DNA of 64,000 nucleotides from Adineta steineri (GCA_905250115.1 CAJNOI010000016.1:124001-188000); one strand, 5' to 3'. Shown: positions 33,201-49,080, counted from the first letter of the stretch. Translations and numbers: made by a program. Notes: generated by a model from the letters alone, not told the origin.

Positions 33201-34370
33201 CCAACATTCCCACCAATTCCAGCAACAACTCCAACTCCAACACCACCATTAGCTATTACAAATGGTATTGCTTGTGGATTAACAGGTGGACGTGAACGTG
33301 CTGATTTTAGTTGTACAGCTGATCATGGTCTCGTCTTTTTACAATCCTACCAATTTATTACTAAACAACCTGATAGATGTGATGTAAGTGAACATACATG
33401 TTATTATCCAAGTGAACAACCAGCATCACAATGTTCAGGTCAACAAGCATGTTCATATATTCATGTAATGCCATCTATGCCAACACAAACTGTTTGTGCA
33501 AATCGACCAGGTGATTCAGTTGAATTTTATTATCAATGTTTACCAATGAGACCATCATCATCATATCATACATATACACTATGTCAAGATCAACAAACTT
33601 CACAATCTATGGGATTTATTCAAACAGCTGGCTATCCAAATACATATGCAAATGGAGTACAACAGTGTTCATTACGTATTCCATTACCAAATGATGGTCG
33701 AACATATTCAGTTTATCTTTATGTACTTGATCTATCTTTACGTGATTATTCAGTAATAGATCTAACGACTTCAGACAAATGTTTTGATTCAATAAAATAC
33801 ACCGATGGAGGTCAAACATATGAATTATGTGGAAGAATTGATCAACCTGCATTTATATATAATTCAAATGAAAAAGCACTTAATTTAACACTAAATATAT
33901 CAACAGCAGCACAACCAAGTGTATGGAATGATTGGCAAGGTGCAAGATTATTTTATATTATTGGAAATCAAGCTTTACCACGTCCACCAACATCTGTAAC
34001 AACAACATCAGCAGGACCAGAAATAACAACAAGTACAAGAGATCCTACTATAACTGATCCAACTCCAGACAAAAAACCAAGTCATGGAGGTACTATTGCC
34101 GGTGTTATTATTGGTGTTCTAGCAGTCATAGCTGCTGTAATTGGTTTTCTATACTATCGTCGTCGTATAGCAACAGGAAGAGGTAATGCACCTACTGTTT
34201 CATATGGTGCTGATCAAATTACTATGGAAAATCCTTTGGCAACTGCAAAAAAACCGACAGGTGGAAGTATTCCATCAAAATCATTCGGACCATCAACAAT
34301 TACTAGTCCGTTTTATCAAAAACCAGCAGCTACTGAAAAAGGAGAAAATGATGATGCAGCGGATGCTTGA
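27245..34370 (+). CDS. SUEL-lectin/CUB/FN2 transmembrane receptor-like protein
   Basis: A large secretory-pathway protein, 2318 aa, four exons: 27245-28130, 28193-29461, 29521-30660, 30709-34370. It has a signal peptide (residues 1-21), then eight alternating pairs of a rhamnose/galactose-binding lectin domain (SUEL type: C....L.C..G...I....YG....C.......C.....C.....Y....Y.C.P) and a CUB-like domain (C......G...SP.YP......C). Lectin domains start near residues 33, 293, 555, 847, 1172, 1437, 1700 and 1952. One fibronectin type II domain (CKFPFTYQG...PWCSLTSNFDTDRQWGYC, about 1108-1160) sits between pairs 4 and 5, starting at an exon border. Thr/Pro linkers separate the pairs. A membrane helix (about 2224-2247, GVIIGVLAVIAAVIGFLYY) precedes RRR and a 71-residue cytoplasmic tail containing MENPLA. 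It is likely a surface glycan-binding protein; ligand and function are unknown. I know no exact orthologue. Confidence 0.9.
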
Positions 34371-37300
34371 CACTAAATTTTAATTACTATTTTTTTTGTG
34401 CGGTCTTTTTTCTTCTTCTAATGTTAAACTTATAAGTAATTGAAATAAAAAAACCCGAAATATATACTATTATTGTTTTGCTTATAGATATTGATTAAAA
34501 GGGACTTATTGTTTTGTATGATTAGAAACAAATAACAATCAAAAATGTTAATTTATCATTATAGAAAAACAAATTTTGTGTCACATCCCTTGGCTATTTT
34601 ACTTTCTTTACTATTAGATAGATCAGTATATGTAAATAAATTACTTTATTTAATTGATATAAGATAAATTTTAGTCAAATGACTTTAAAAAAAAGATTTA
34701 TTTAAAAAGATTTTATAATTATAATAATAACAGAAAAAACAAATTACTCTGTAACACATGATAGAACATACAAAAGATTTTCATTAGTTTTATTGCATGC
34801 ATATAATTTTGAAATGTTTTCCTATACATACCCTTAGATGATATTGAAAAGAAAACTTTTTTTTTTATGAACTATGCCAAATCAATACAGGTTTTGACGA
34901 CAACGAACAAATCGTTATTCCATGTCCGAATTATCAACAAAACCTGCACTTATAGCCTACTATATTATAGAATTTCTTTTATTTATTCATTTCATCAACA
35001 GAATGACGTCAGGTTGAATGAAGAGAAATATTGTGTTCAGTTGTCATTTGATGAGTACTTACACCCGCTATTCAGCTGTTGAAAGTTTTTTCAAGAATAT
35101 TCTTCATGTAGTTGATGATTGTAGGAAGTTATTACATTTCTTATTTAAATACAAAATTTTTATATATTATATATTACATCACAAAAGAATTGTAAAAAAG
35201 AAGAAAAAGAAGAAAAGAAATTCTATTTTGTCTTTTTATAGTCATTTATTTATTTGTTTATTTGTATGTATCTTCAATAACAGATCAAAGAAACAATGTG
35301 ATTTTATTCAATAAAAATTAACACTTACTTACTTTTATCTTATCATCGACTATTCATAGCTGTAAAAATCAATAAAACTATTGTGTATGTCGATATATAA
35401 CATGTCTAGTAGCTAGTACAAATCTAATTTCTCTAGGGTTATTTGTCTGTATTCGTGCATAGGTGTTATGTTTGTGTGTGTGTGTGTGTGTGCAACTATA
35501 AAAGGACCGCTTACAGTAATAACTAGGTAAGGTGGAAGGTAGTCTAATAGACGAGTATAAGAGTAGGTCTCTAGGGAATCGTCGTTTGTCGTTGTCGCTC
35601 GTCTTAAACATAAAAATGAGTTTCCGTTTCTTCTTCTTCTTCTTCTACTTCTACTTCTACATTTCTCTTCTTTTCTCTCGTCGTCTTACATACTCAATTC
35701 TTCACGCATTCTTACTAAAGTTTTAACACTTTAAGATAGTAATAACACAAAAAAAAAATATAAGAAAAAGAAAGTTTCTGCATGATAGACTTGCCCTTTT
35801 TTTCTTCTTGTCGGTAATTGTAGCAATGCTTGAATGGCATAAACGTTTTTCTTTTTTTGTGACCATTGCTTTTAGCAAATTCACTCTTTATATATAGTTG
35901 AGCGGTTATAACTTTGAATAAACTTTAATTTCTTTTTTCTAAATTGAACAAACCTAATCAAATCAGCATACATTTATTTTATTGTCTTTACTTTAACTAT
36001 TAGGATAATATTCGATATATTGACATTTGACAAACAGATAAGATCTATATAAATGTATGTATATGTACTGGTATAATGAAATTGTATTACCTTAGTTTTT
36101 GATTCAATATATATATAGAGCGATAGATAAATGTATTTGCTATTCAAAAAAAGAAAAAAAAAAGAAATTTTCGTTAGGCAATATTTGCAAGAAAAATAAA
36201 GTTTAATCAAGAAGAAGAAGAAAAGAACGAACATCTCATTTCGTTCTTTTTTTTCTTCATTCTGTCTTGATAAGAATTGTTTGATAGTCGTGTTATTTAT
36301 TCTTAACACGAATGTTCTTATATGCTCTTTTATTTACTGTTCGATATTGCTAAATAAATAGATTAAAATTATACTTAAAATCGATTCATTTGATGTCATT
36401 AGAGAAAATCATCGCATAATTTGTATATACGTATATCAATATGTTAATGATAAATGGTAAAATACTTGGAAAGATTGTGAATTTTCATTTCATATATTAA
36501 AGAATAAATAATGAACTATGTAAATCATGACTTACAATCAAATTAATTAAATATAGTTTTTTCTTTACCGAAGGGCATCGTCAACGATAATGATGATTGT
36601 TTCGCTATTCTTTTTCTCAATTCAATATTAATCATAAAGAGACGAAAGCATTAGCTAAATGATTAGTTAGAAAGTACCTTGATTTTGGTGTTGGATTTAT
36701 AAATGGATTCTTTCAAGTGTCTAATCGCTTACGATTGTAGAACTATGTAATTTATCTATGCTCGAATAATTTACGAGTATAGCTTGTGAAACGTTTCACT
36801 AAAATGATCTAACACTCTCTAAATATACGAAATCCATCGATCTCAATTGCTCTTCTTCTTTTTATAGGCACAAACATGATATCGTAGACTGTTGTATATA
36901 TCTGTACTTGTTAAAATTTTTATATTAGACGAAAGAATAGGTCTGTAACAGGTTTTCTTTCAAACCAGTTCTAACATGTAAATATTGTGACATGGTCTAT
37001 CATCATTATCGAGATATAGGAAAAATGAATAGCTAAGAAAGCAATGATAAATAATCGAAAGTTTCTTTGATACTCTCATACACTTTTGAATAATTAAGTC
37101 AAGAATATTTATATAGAATTTCAAATACTTGACTTAAACATTCTTTCTAAAGATAAGATTGTAATCAGTTAGTTTTTAATCTTCTTATATATACACAGAA
37201 TATTCCATATATAATTATTCATCGATTTATAGTCATATTAATTCAATGAGTTAATTTATATTACTAGATAATAATAAATGTTTATTTATTTTCTATTAAA

Positions 37301-37412
37301 ACGTTTTCTTACAACAATTTTTTCTCATGAACGACAAACAACGGTAAACGATTTAAAATTACGATAAAATATACAAAAACAATAATTATATATTACAGTA
37401 ATAAGTCTAGAT
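34371..37412. other. 3-kb convergent intergenic region
   Basis: This is the 3' flank of both the SUEL/CUB gene (plus) and SPT16 (minus). It holds AAATAAA-like signals near 34443, a TG microsatellite at 35471-35492, a TATAAAAGG box at 35497-35505, and a TTC/TAC-rich tract at 35622-35660. Short open frames at 34867-35314, 35532-35726 and 35974-36309 are low-complexity or K/F-runs with no homology that I recognise. Confidence 0.55.
35471..35492. repeat. TG dinucleotide microsatellite
   Basis: About ten uninterrupted TG units, directly followed by a TATA-like box. Plain simple repeat. Confidence 0.9.
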
Positions 37413-42459
<5,047 letters not shown>

Positions 42460-42992
42460 CTAGAGAAAAACAAGTTTTGATAATACAAATATGAAAACAA
42501 CGTATGATTGTTCTGCCTTCTATCACTACTCAAGGTAACGAAATGAGTAGGGTAGAGTAGAGTAGAGATGAACATAAGTAATAGCAATAACTTGACAGAA
42601 CATTTTTCTATTGGTGACGTAATAACGTTTAGTAAATGATCGGTTCAAAAATTTAAAAAAAATAGAATATAATCTATTTATTAATATTACATTTTTGTAT
42701 GAAATAAATAAAAAGGAATTGAGTTAATGTGATATAAAGTTGTAATTGTTCGTTATCGTGCGACATCTATTCTGATCAGCACAAGAACAGAAGCAGATGA
42801 AAATCGGTAATCCTTTAGCTGGTGTTCTATACTGTCCAAAGACAATGTAAAATAGCGTGTGTGAAAGCGAAAGTGAAGCACTTGTTGAGATGATTACTGA
42901 TCAATATAAACTATTATTATTTTGAGATACTCATTCGAGCTGAGAAAAATATATTGCAATATTGAATTTTAGTTTTAATATTATCACTGAAA
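42460..42992. other. SPT16 upstream region
   Basis: It contains the SPT16 promoter (minus strand), a short GTAGA-type tandem near 42547-42567, and no supported gene. It runs into the LTR-like repeat at 42993. Confidence 0.5.
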
Positions 42993-44620
42993 TGTTGATG
43001 TTTATCCTATCATATATTCAAAGAAAGGGAATAAGATAAACAGGAGAGGAAAGGAAAGTGAATCAGAAGTGGCTGACCGATTGACTGGCTGACTTACAAT
43101 ACGTTAGCATAGGTATTTATGGATGCATACGAAGAGAAAGAAAAAGATAAATAATGGGCAAAATTAGAATCCGTCACATATCCCACCACCATGCTGAGAG
43201 TGTTCCTGCACGAAAAATATGGTAGCACATACAAAAAGAAACAACAAAAATGCGTGGCTAATATATATAAATAAAAGTTAAATATAATGTTAATGATAAA
43301 TATACTATATTAAAGATGAGTACCGCATCATTGTTTAAAGTTGAGGAGGATACAGTCGGCTCTTAGTACGTTCACTGATATTCTGTAGCATTATCATGCA
43401 ACAAGTACCGCCCATTTCAACACTATAGTTGTTTGATAATGCCATGTCACTCAATTCTTTACATGAATTTGAAGTTTTACTCTCTACTATTTTTTAATGT
43501 ATCCTAAGGATTGCCGACCGTGTGTTTGACTTGACATGGTATAAAGGAAGAACAAAGTACAGAATGCAGGAGAAATACGGAACGATGCAACGAAGTACCC
43601 ACAGATGCTATAAGGTAAATGCATCGGGACCATACATCGTCGGCCGAAACCTAGCTGATCTTCAATCACACTGTTGTACCCTTCAACAGTGCCACTATAT
43701 CCGAATTATCTCGCCCAACTCCGTCCCTCGAACTTAGCCATTACCTGTGTGTTACGCATAGAAAATAATTGTCCCATTGAAGAAGATTGAATTGGTTCAT
43801 TAGAACAGGTTTGTAAGCAATCCAACAATCGATCCGTTCATAAACATAAGGCCAAATAGATGGAAAATATAGGAAAACGGTCACAAGGTCAAATACAGGG
43901 AAGAGATGAAAGAAAGGTCATAAGGTCAAATAAAGGAAAGGGATAGATGAAGATTATATGATTAAGTCGCAGAAGGGGTCAAAAAGAAAGTATTAGTACT
44001 AGAAGAATCCAAAGTAAACCCATTACAATAAAGCATAATTTATTAGGTAACTTTCAAGAACCACACGCTACGCGACAGTTTATCATAAGAAAACAAAGAC
44101 AGCAATAAACAATGTAATAACCTACATGCTCGGGGACAACGAAGTTTGCGATTGCACACTTTTTCTCAAGATATATGTTAATGGCATATCGTTATCAGCA
44201 GATTGTATCAAGATTACTGACTATTCATATGACCATTATATTCTACAAATAGATGAGTGAGCCAAATAAACTAACAACCAAAATTCCAGTAAACTATGGC
44301 AGAATACCTCGTAAAAATCGTTCCAAGAGACAAAAACAATAAGGACCCGGAGTCTGTTAAGCGTCTTAAATGAAGGGACGCTGAGGATTTACAGGGTTCG
44401 GTTGATGTGATCGCCATGTATGACAGAAATGTTGATGTTCATTCTTTATTCTATTATATATTTAAACGAAGGGAACAAGATAAACAGGAGAGGAAAGGAA
44501 AGTGAACCGGAAGTGGCTGACCGATTGATTGGCTAACTTACAATACGTTAGCATAGGTATTTATAGATGCATGCGAAGAGAACAAAGAGATAAATAATGG
44601 ACGGATCCGAATCGATCACA
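42993..44620. mobile_element. LTR-like direct-repeat pair with 1.25-kb interior
   Basis: Two direct repeats, 42993-43178 and 44430-44620, share long near-identical blocks (ATAAACAGGAGAGGAAAGGA; GTGGCTGACCGATTGA; ACAATACGTTAGCATAGGTA) with scattered differences. Both begin TGTTGATG and end TCACA, so they have the TG...CA ends of LTRs. The 1251-bp interior is less AT-rich than the flanks, has no reverse transcriptase, integrase or gag motif, and its longest frame (43522-43737) is 71 codons. I found no target duplication, no tRNA-primer site right after the left copy, and no strong polypurine tract before the right copy. A decayed non-autonomous LTR element is the best guess; a plain duplicated repeat is possible. 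Confidence 0.45.
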
Positions 44621-45470
44621 ATACCCACACCCGCACCCACCCTCAAGATTTTCGAGTTTATATCTTTGTATGAAAAAGAACAAAAGCTTTGTTTTTAATA
44701 CTTTTTCAGAAAAACTTATTTCCTTTTATTCAGTATTTAAAGAATTATGCAACAGGCAACAAACAAACAATCTTGAGAGTGTGGATATAAATGAATATGG
44801 AGAGTATGTTTATTCTTTCTCACTAAATATAGCCATATCCACATGTTGAAGATGTACAACTTATACAATCTAGCAAAAGGATTTATGAAAAGTTTATCTA
44901 GAACTTTTAATTATAATAATAAGCTTTTAAGTAAGGCTTATTAATCTACATTTATTTTTTTGCAATGCACACAAAACGATCTACATCAACAGGCATTACG
45001 GAAAACTATTAGTGGTTGATCAATTTGCCATAATGAAGAGTAGGTCTAAAATTTAAGAGCATCATCATTTAGATGGATGATGACATCTCAGTCGTAATGC
45101 ATTATTATATTTAAATACAGTGTATATATCTTTATTAAATTAGTTTCTACCAAAGAAGATCGAAAAAATATCGCTAAGCTATTTAATTAAGCTATACGAA
45201 ATAATGCTATTGCTGTTTGGATGTTAAGATCAACAACAGTCAGGCTTGTAACCAATGAAACAGCAAAATATATAAAGTAAAACTAAATATTTGTCTTTCA
45301 TTTAACTGTGTCTTTTTGAAAAATTTTGCCGACAGAAATTTATTTTTCAGCCATGTTTGTTTACACAGACCTTCAATTTTATGTTGATCTTGAAGGGAAA
45401 GAAAGATTTGAAGTATTGCTGGATTTTTTCTACTCAGCACGCACAAGAGCATAGAAAAAAACAAAAAATA
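44621..45470. other. Intergenic, repeat-rich, no gene seen
   Basis: It starts with a CCCACACCCGCACCCACCCT block that recurs in variant form at about 46245 and 49060, each time followed by a TCA(A/C) stretch, so these mark edges of an interspersed repeat. A 91-codon minus frame at 45240-45515 has no homology that I recognise. Confidence 0.4.
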
Positions 45471-45586
45471 AATGGACAGTTTTCTTATGCTGCCAATAAC
45501 TACAGTTGATCGCATTTCAGCTTCTCATTTTTTTGTTAACATGATCTCCAAGGTGTTGGATGCGAATCGTACGTATTTCATATAAT

Positions 45587-45806
45587 TAAGCATGCCCCAG
45601 TCCTATAAAGTCGATAAAAAAGATGAAAAATTTTTGCTATATAAAACACCCAGCCTTTACCAATCCTCTAAGTCATTTAAACTCACTATCGATCAGACTA
45701 TACAACCCTATTGTTAAACTTTGAAGAATTAATCGGGAAGAAAAAAGGAATAGGGGTGACTGGTAAAAAAAAACCGAAAGTTCTTTATAGGACTGGTGCA
45801 TACCTA
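45587..45806. mobile_element. hAT-type MITE with 8-bp target duplication
   Basis: The 220-bp element has 24-bp terminal inverted repeats (left 45587-45610, right 45783-45806; 21 of 24 positions match, sharing CCAGTCCTATAAAG). It is bordered by the 8-bp direct repeat CATATAAT at 45579-45586 and 45807-45814. An 8-bp duplication is the mark of the hAT superfamily. The interior has no open frame. The related repeat copy at about 48650-48680 reads straight through this position without the insert. Confidence 0.8.
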
Positions 45807-45814
45807 CATATAAT

Positions 45815-46265
45815 ATGATATTTATTTTTATTTTTATTTTTCCCGTAATTGTTCAAAATGTTTTGTAAATCTTGTAAGATAAAATTATATAAACCGTAAA
45901 AGATCGTGTGCTATCATATTTAGATGTAATCAGTACTTCACTTAACAGTGTATATCTCATATATTAACTATTGCAAACTAGAAAAAAATAATACAAAAAT
46001 CTTAACATGCAGTGTAAGAGAAAGATTTATATTTGACACTAATAGTTTGCTTACAATCAATGATTATTATGCCGTCAAATAGTTTTAGATCTTAATTAAA
46101 TATTATAGATCTTTCAAATTTCTTTAAGGTACTTTCTAGGACAATACTACAACTACCCGCATTAACAGGAAAGCTTGAAAAAAACCATCGTAACGGTCAG
46201 TGTAAATGATCCTATCGAAATCCGTGCGCACATTCAAGCACACCCACACCCACCCTCACATTATT
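45815..46265 (+). repeat. Direct repeat, copy A (upstream of methyltransferase)
   Basis: It aligns over about 450 bp with copy B at 48670-49080 in the same orientation. Shared stretches include TTGTTCAAAATGTTTTGTAA, TTTAGATGTAATCAGTACTT and AGAGAAAGATTTATATTT, ending in the CCCACACCCACC block. Identity is roughly 80 percent by eye. Similarity seems to extend left of the MITE, to about 45480. Confidence 0.8.
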
Positions 46266-46355
46266 CTTCAGTGAATGGTTGTTAACATTGTATTTCTATT
46301 GCTTTTATCTATGAAATCTGCGATATACTATTCGTATTAGTTTTCGTTCTAGATA

Positions 46356-47378
46356 ATGCTAACAACAAATCAATGGTTGATAATATCACTGATTACCAAT
46401 GCAGTATTATTCTCAATTATTTGTAATATATATTCCAGAAGTGCTTTAAATTTTTCCATAAGTAATTCTATGAATCAAAGAAACAGAAGTGATTTAAATT
46501 TGTCGACAAATAATTCTATTAATCAAAGAAATACGACTACAAAGCCTTCTTATATTCTTCCTATGCACAGAGATTCTGAAGCAAATACATGTTATTCTTT
46601 GAAATCTTTAGTAATGCCTGAAGAAATAATTGATTTAAATAGTATAGTTTCTGGTCGTCAACCAATTAACTCGTCAGAAACACCGAAAGAAGTAACATTC
46701 GATCGAGTTCATTCAATATTATATGGAAATTCATCGACAAAATTAATCTATGATAATGCTCAAAAATATTTTACTAAAAAATTTGACCAAACATATCCGC
46801 ACACTTCTCTTCAAAGAGATCTTTTTATTTCAATTATTCAAAAGGTTCACCCATCATTAAAAGTTCAATTTGTAGTTGAAATTGGATCATTTACAGGAAA
46901 TTCCGCTTCAATTATGGGAAAAGTTTTAAAAGAATCATACCCAGGATCATTTCTTTTATGTATTGATACTTGGCTTGGAGATTTGGCTATGTGGATAAAT
47001 AAAGCTGTTTGGGAACATTTATCAGTAAGTGAAGATGGTCGTCCAACTGTTTATTATCAATTTCTTACAAATATTATAAAACAAAATTTAACTACAATGG
47101 TTCTACCAGCATCGATGACATCAATAATTGGTGCACGTTTTCTTCAAACATATCGATTTTATCCACAAGTTATTTATCTTGATTCAGCACATGAACAAGG
47201 TGAGACATTAATCGAATTATCATTATATTGGAATTTGTTACGACCTGGTGGAATTCTTTTTGGTGATGATTGGGGGTGGAGTTCGGTTCGATGTGATTTA
47301 AAAAAATTTAGTTATATGAAAAATTTAACTATAGAACAGGCTGGCAATACCTGGATTCTTAAAAAGCCAGTAAATTAA
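46356..47378 (+). CDS. Intronless membrane-anchored class I SAM methyltransferase
   Basis: 340 aa in one exon, probably an S-adenosylmethionine-dependent methyltransferase of the Methyltransf_24 type; the substrate is unknown. Residues 7-27 (WLIISLITNAVLFSIICNIYS) form one hydrophobic segment followed by a Ser/Asn-rich stalk, so it is likely a type II membrane protein of the ER or Golgi. The Rossmann core shows motif I VEIGSFTGNSASIMG (about 169-183), the acidic strand LLCIDTWLGDL, and the late motif VIYLDSAHEQGETLIELSLYWNLLRPGGILFGDDW, where DSAH and GGILFGDD are typical of the family. Unlike nearly all neighbours it has no intron, and it sits between repeats, so horizontal origin is plausible. 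An acceptor-like TTCTAG ends 3 bp before the ATG at 46356. O-methylation of a sugar is one guess from related bacterial enzymes, not shown here. Confidence 0.85.
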   Translation: MLTTNQWLIISLITNAVLFSIICNIYSRSALNFSISNSMNQRNRSDLNLSTNNSINQRNTTTKPSYILPMHRDSEANTCYSLKSLVMPEEIIDLNSIVSGRQPINSSETPKEVTFDRVHSILYGNSSTKLIYDNAQKYFTKKFDQTYPHTSLQRDLFISIIQKVHPSLKVQFVVEIGSFTGNSASIMGKVLKESYPGSFLLCIDTWLGDLAMWINKAVWEHLSVSEDGRPTVYYQFLTNIIKQNLTTMVLPASMTSIIGARFLQTYRFYPQVIYLDSAHEQGETLIELSLYWNLLRPGGILFGDDWGWSSVRCDLKKFSYMKNLTIEQAGNTWILKKPVN

Positions 47379-47408
47379 TTTCAATATATTTTATTTTACT
47401 GACATATG

Positions 47409-47993
47409 CAGTGCTGCCACCTCTTCTATTTTTTGGATTTTTTTGTCTTTTATATTTTCAATCAAGACTCTCAATATTTTAAACGATTATTTTGCCAAAA
47501 TAATTATTTAACATAAAGTCAGATTGTAAGATCTGATCGACTCTGAATGTTATCACTTCGTCTTACTCCATCGCTGAACTTTTAAAAACTCTTATGTTTT
47601 TTATTTTCATTGCCTTGCAGTAATGCTTATATAAAATAGAATTTGTATTTTCACAAATAAAACATTTAGAAATTACAACAGAATTAGTATCAACTGAATT
47701 AAAAATACGTTTGAATGCTATTTTAAAATGTGCGAATAGGTACAAGTATATATTATCGAACCAGAATATATTGAAAGCTACTAGGTCAGATGAAAAATAT
47801 ACGTTTAAAAATAAATGTTTAGTAAATGTATTTATCTATGTTTAATTTTGTGCACTAGAACATAAAATGTGATGCTAAACTTTCTTATTATTTTATTAAG
47901 GCTGGACTTATACCATAGTTTGATATTAAAAAAAACTTTCTGCTTTTCATAGATCATTTTCTACTTTTCGAAGGACAAAAGGTGGCAGCAGTG
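47409..47993. mobile_element. Decayed hAT-like element (TIR pair)
   Basis: CAGTGCTGCCACCT at 47409-47422 and the reverse complement of CACTGCTGCCACCT ending at 47993 form 14-bp inverted ends with one mismatch, 585 bp apart. CAGTG starts are common in hAT elements. The flanking 8-mers (gacatatg and aatataac) do not match, so the target duplication is lost or the pairing is fortuitous. A 60-codon minus frame inside (47563-47745) has a Cys-x2-Cys but no clear transposase similarity. Confidence 0.45.
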
Positions 47994-48352
47994 AATATAA
48001 CTTGCTAGAGTTGTTGGTCAATTTGTTTATATATAGAACGAAGTCAAAAATTTTGATCTAACTAATTTGATATTAGATATTTTTACAATTCTTTTGAAAA
48101 TGTACTTATTTACGAAGAATTTTTTATAGTATGACGAAATAATCAAGTTAAAAAATTTGCTCAAATTGATGAATATAGTAGTAAGCGTAAAAGAAAAAGT
48201 ATTGATCTAATTAAAGTAAAATATTTCAATCAATTTATCGTAGAGCTAATAATTTAGTTTTATGGTAGAAAATTTTTTGAAAAGTATTTACCCAAGTTCT
48301 GAACTCGTGAAAGCGAAAACTTATTAATGAACTATTAGAACAGTTCTGTTCA

Positions 48353-48514
48353 CAAGAACTATCCGAATTTATATCCAAAACAGAACAATATTACGCAATA
48401 CCCAGCAGTATTATTTCCAAGACAAAACAAAACTGTTCTGTTATGACAATATTACTTCCGAGTATTGCGTAATGTTGTTCTGTTTGGGAAATCATTTCGG
48501 ATAGTTCCTACAAG
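48353..48514. repeat. Fold-back inverted repeat
   Basis: Arms 48353-48401 and 48462-48514 are imperfect inverted copies: AAGAACTATCCGAA...AAACAGAACAATATTACGCA against, in reverse complement, AGGAACTATCCGAA...AAACAGAACAACATTACGCA. About 60 bp separate the arms. It looks like a small fold-back MITE. Target duplication was not resolved. Confidence 0.65.
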
Positions 48515-48669
48515 AAAAACTATCCGACCATTACTTCCTACCGAGCAAAAAAAGGAGAGAAAAAAACATCAAAAACTGGGTAAATTTTTTTATGCTGCAA
48601 ATAAATACACGTGGTTATCTTATAGTTTCTCATTTTATTGTGAATACCGATCGTAAGTATTTTACATAG

Positions 48670-49080
48670 TATGATATTTATTTTTTAATTGTTCAAAATG
48701 TTTTGTAAATCTTGTACGATAAAATTATATGAACCATTAAAGTTCATATGCTATCACGTTTAGATGTAATCAGTACTTCACTTAACAGCACATATATCAT
48801 ACATGAACTATTGCAAATTAGAAAAAATTATACGAACATCATTACAAGCACTATAAGAGAAAGATTTATATTTAAAAATGAAAATTTTCTTGCAACCAAT
48901 GATTACTATGTAGTTAAATAGTGTTAAGATCTTAATTATAGACCTTTCAAAATCTTTTCAACATACTTCCAAGGATAATAATTCGACCACTTAAAAGGAC
49001 AGGAAAATTTGGACAAACCATCGTGAAGGTCAAAGTACTTCATCGTATCTGAATCCATGCCCACACCCACCTTCAAGATT
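48670..49080 (+). repeat. Direct repeat, copy B (downstream of methyltransferase)
   Basis: Partner of copy A. It lacks the MITE: the sequence passes directly from CGTAAGTATTTTACATAGTA into TGATATTTAT. It ends with CCCACACCCACCTTCAAGATTT. No second methyltransferase copy follows. Confidence 0.8.

Noticed and set aside
35018-35314. 98-codon plus-strand frame with Lys run
   Set aside because: Translated A-rich low-complexity sequence without homology.
43522-43737. 71-codon frame inside the LTR-like element, possible gag remnant
   Set aside because: No zinc knuckle or other gag/pol signature; too short to support a call.
47563-47745. 60-codon minus frame with Cys-x2-Cys inside the second hAT-like element, possible BED finger
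   Set aside because: The spacing of later His/Cys does not fit a BED finger and the aromatic signature is missing.
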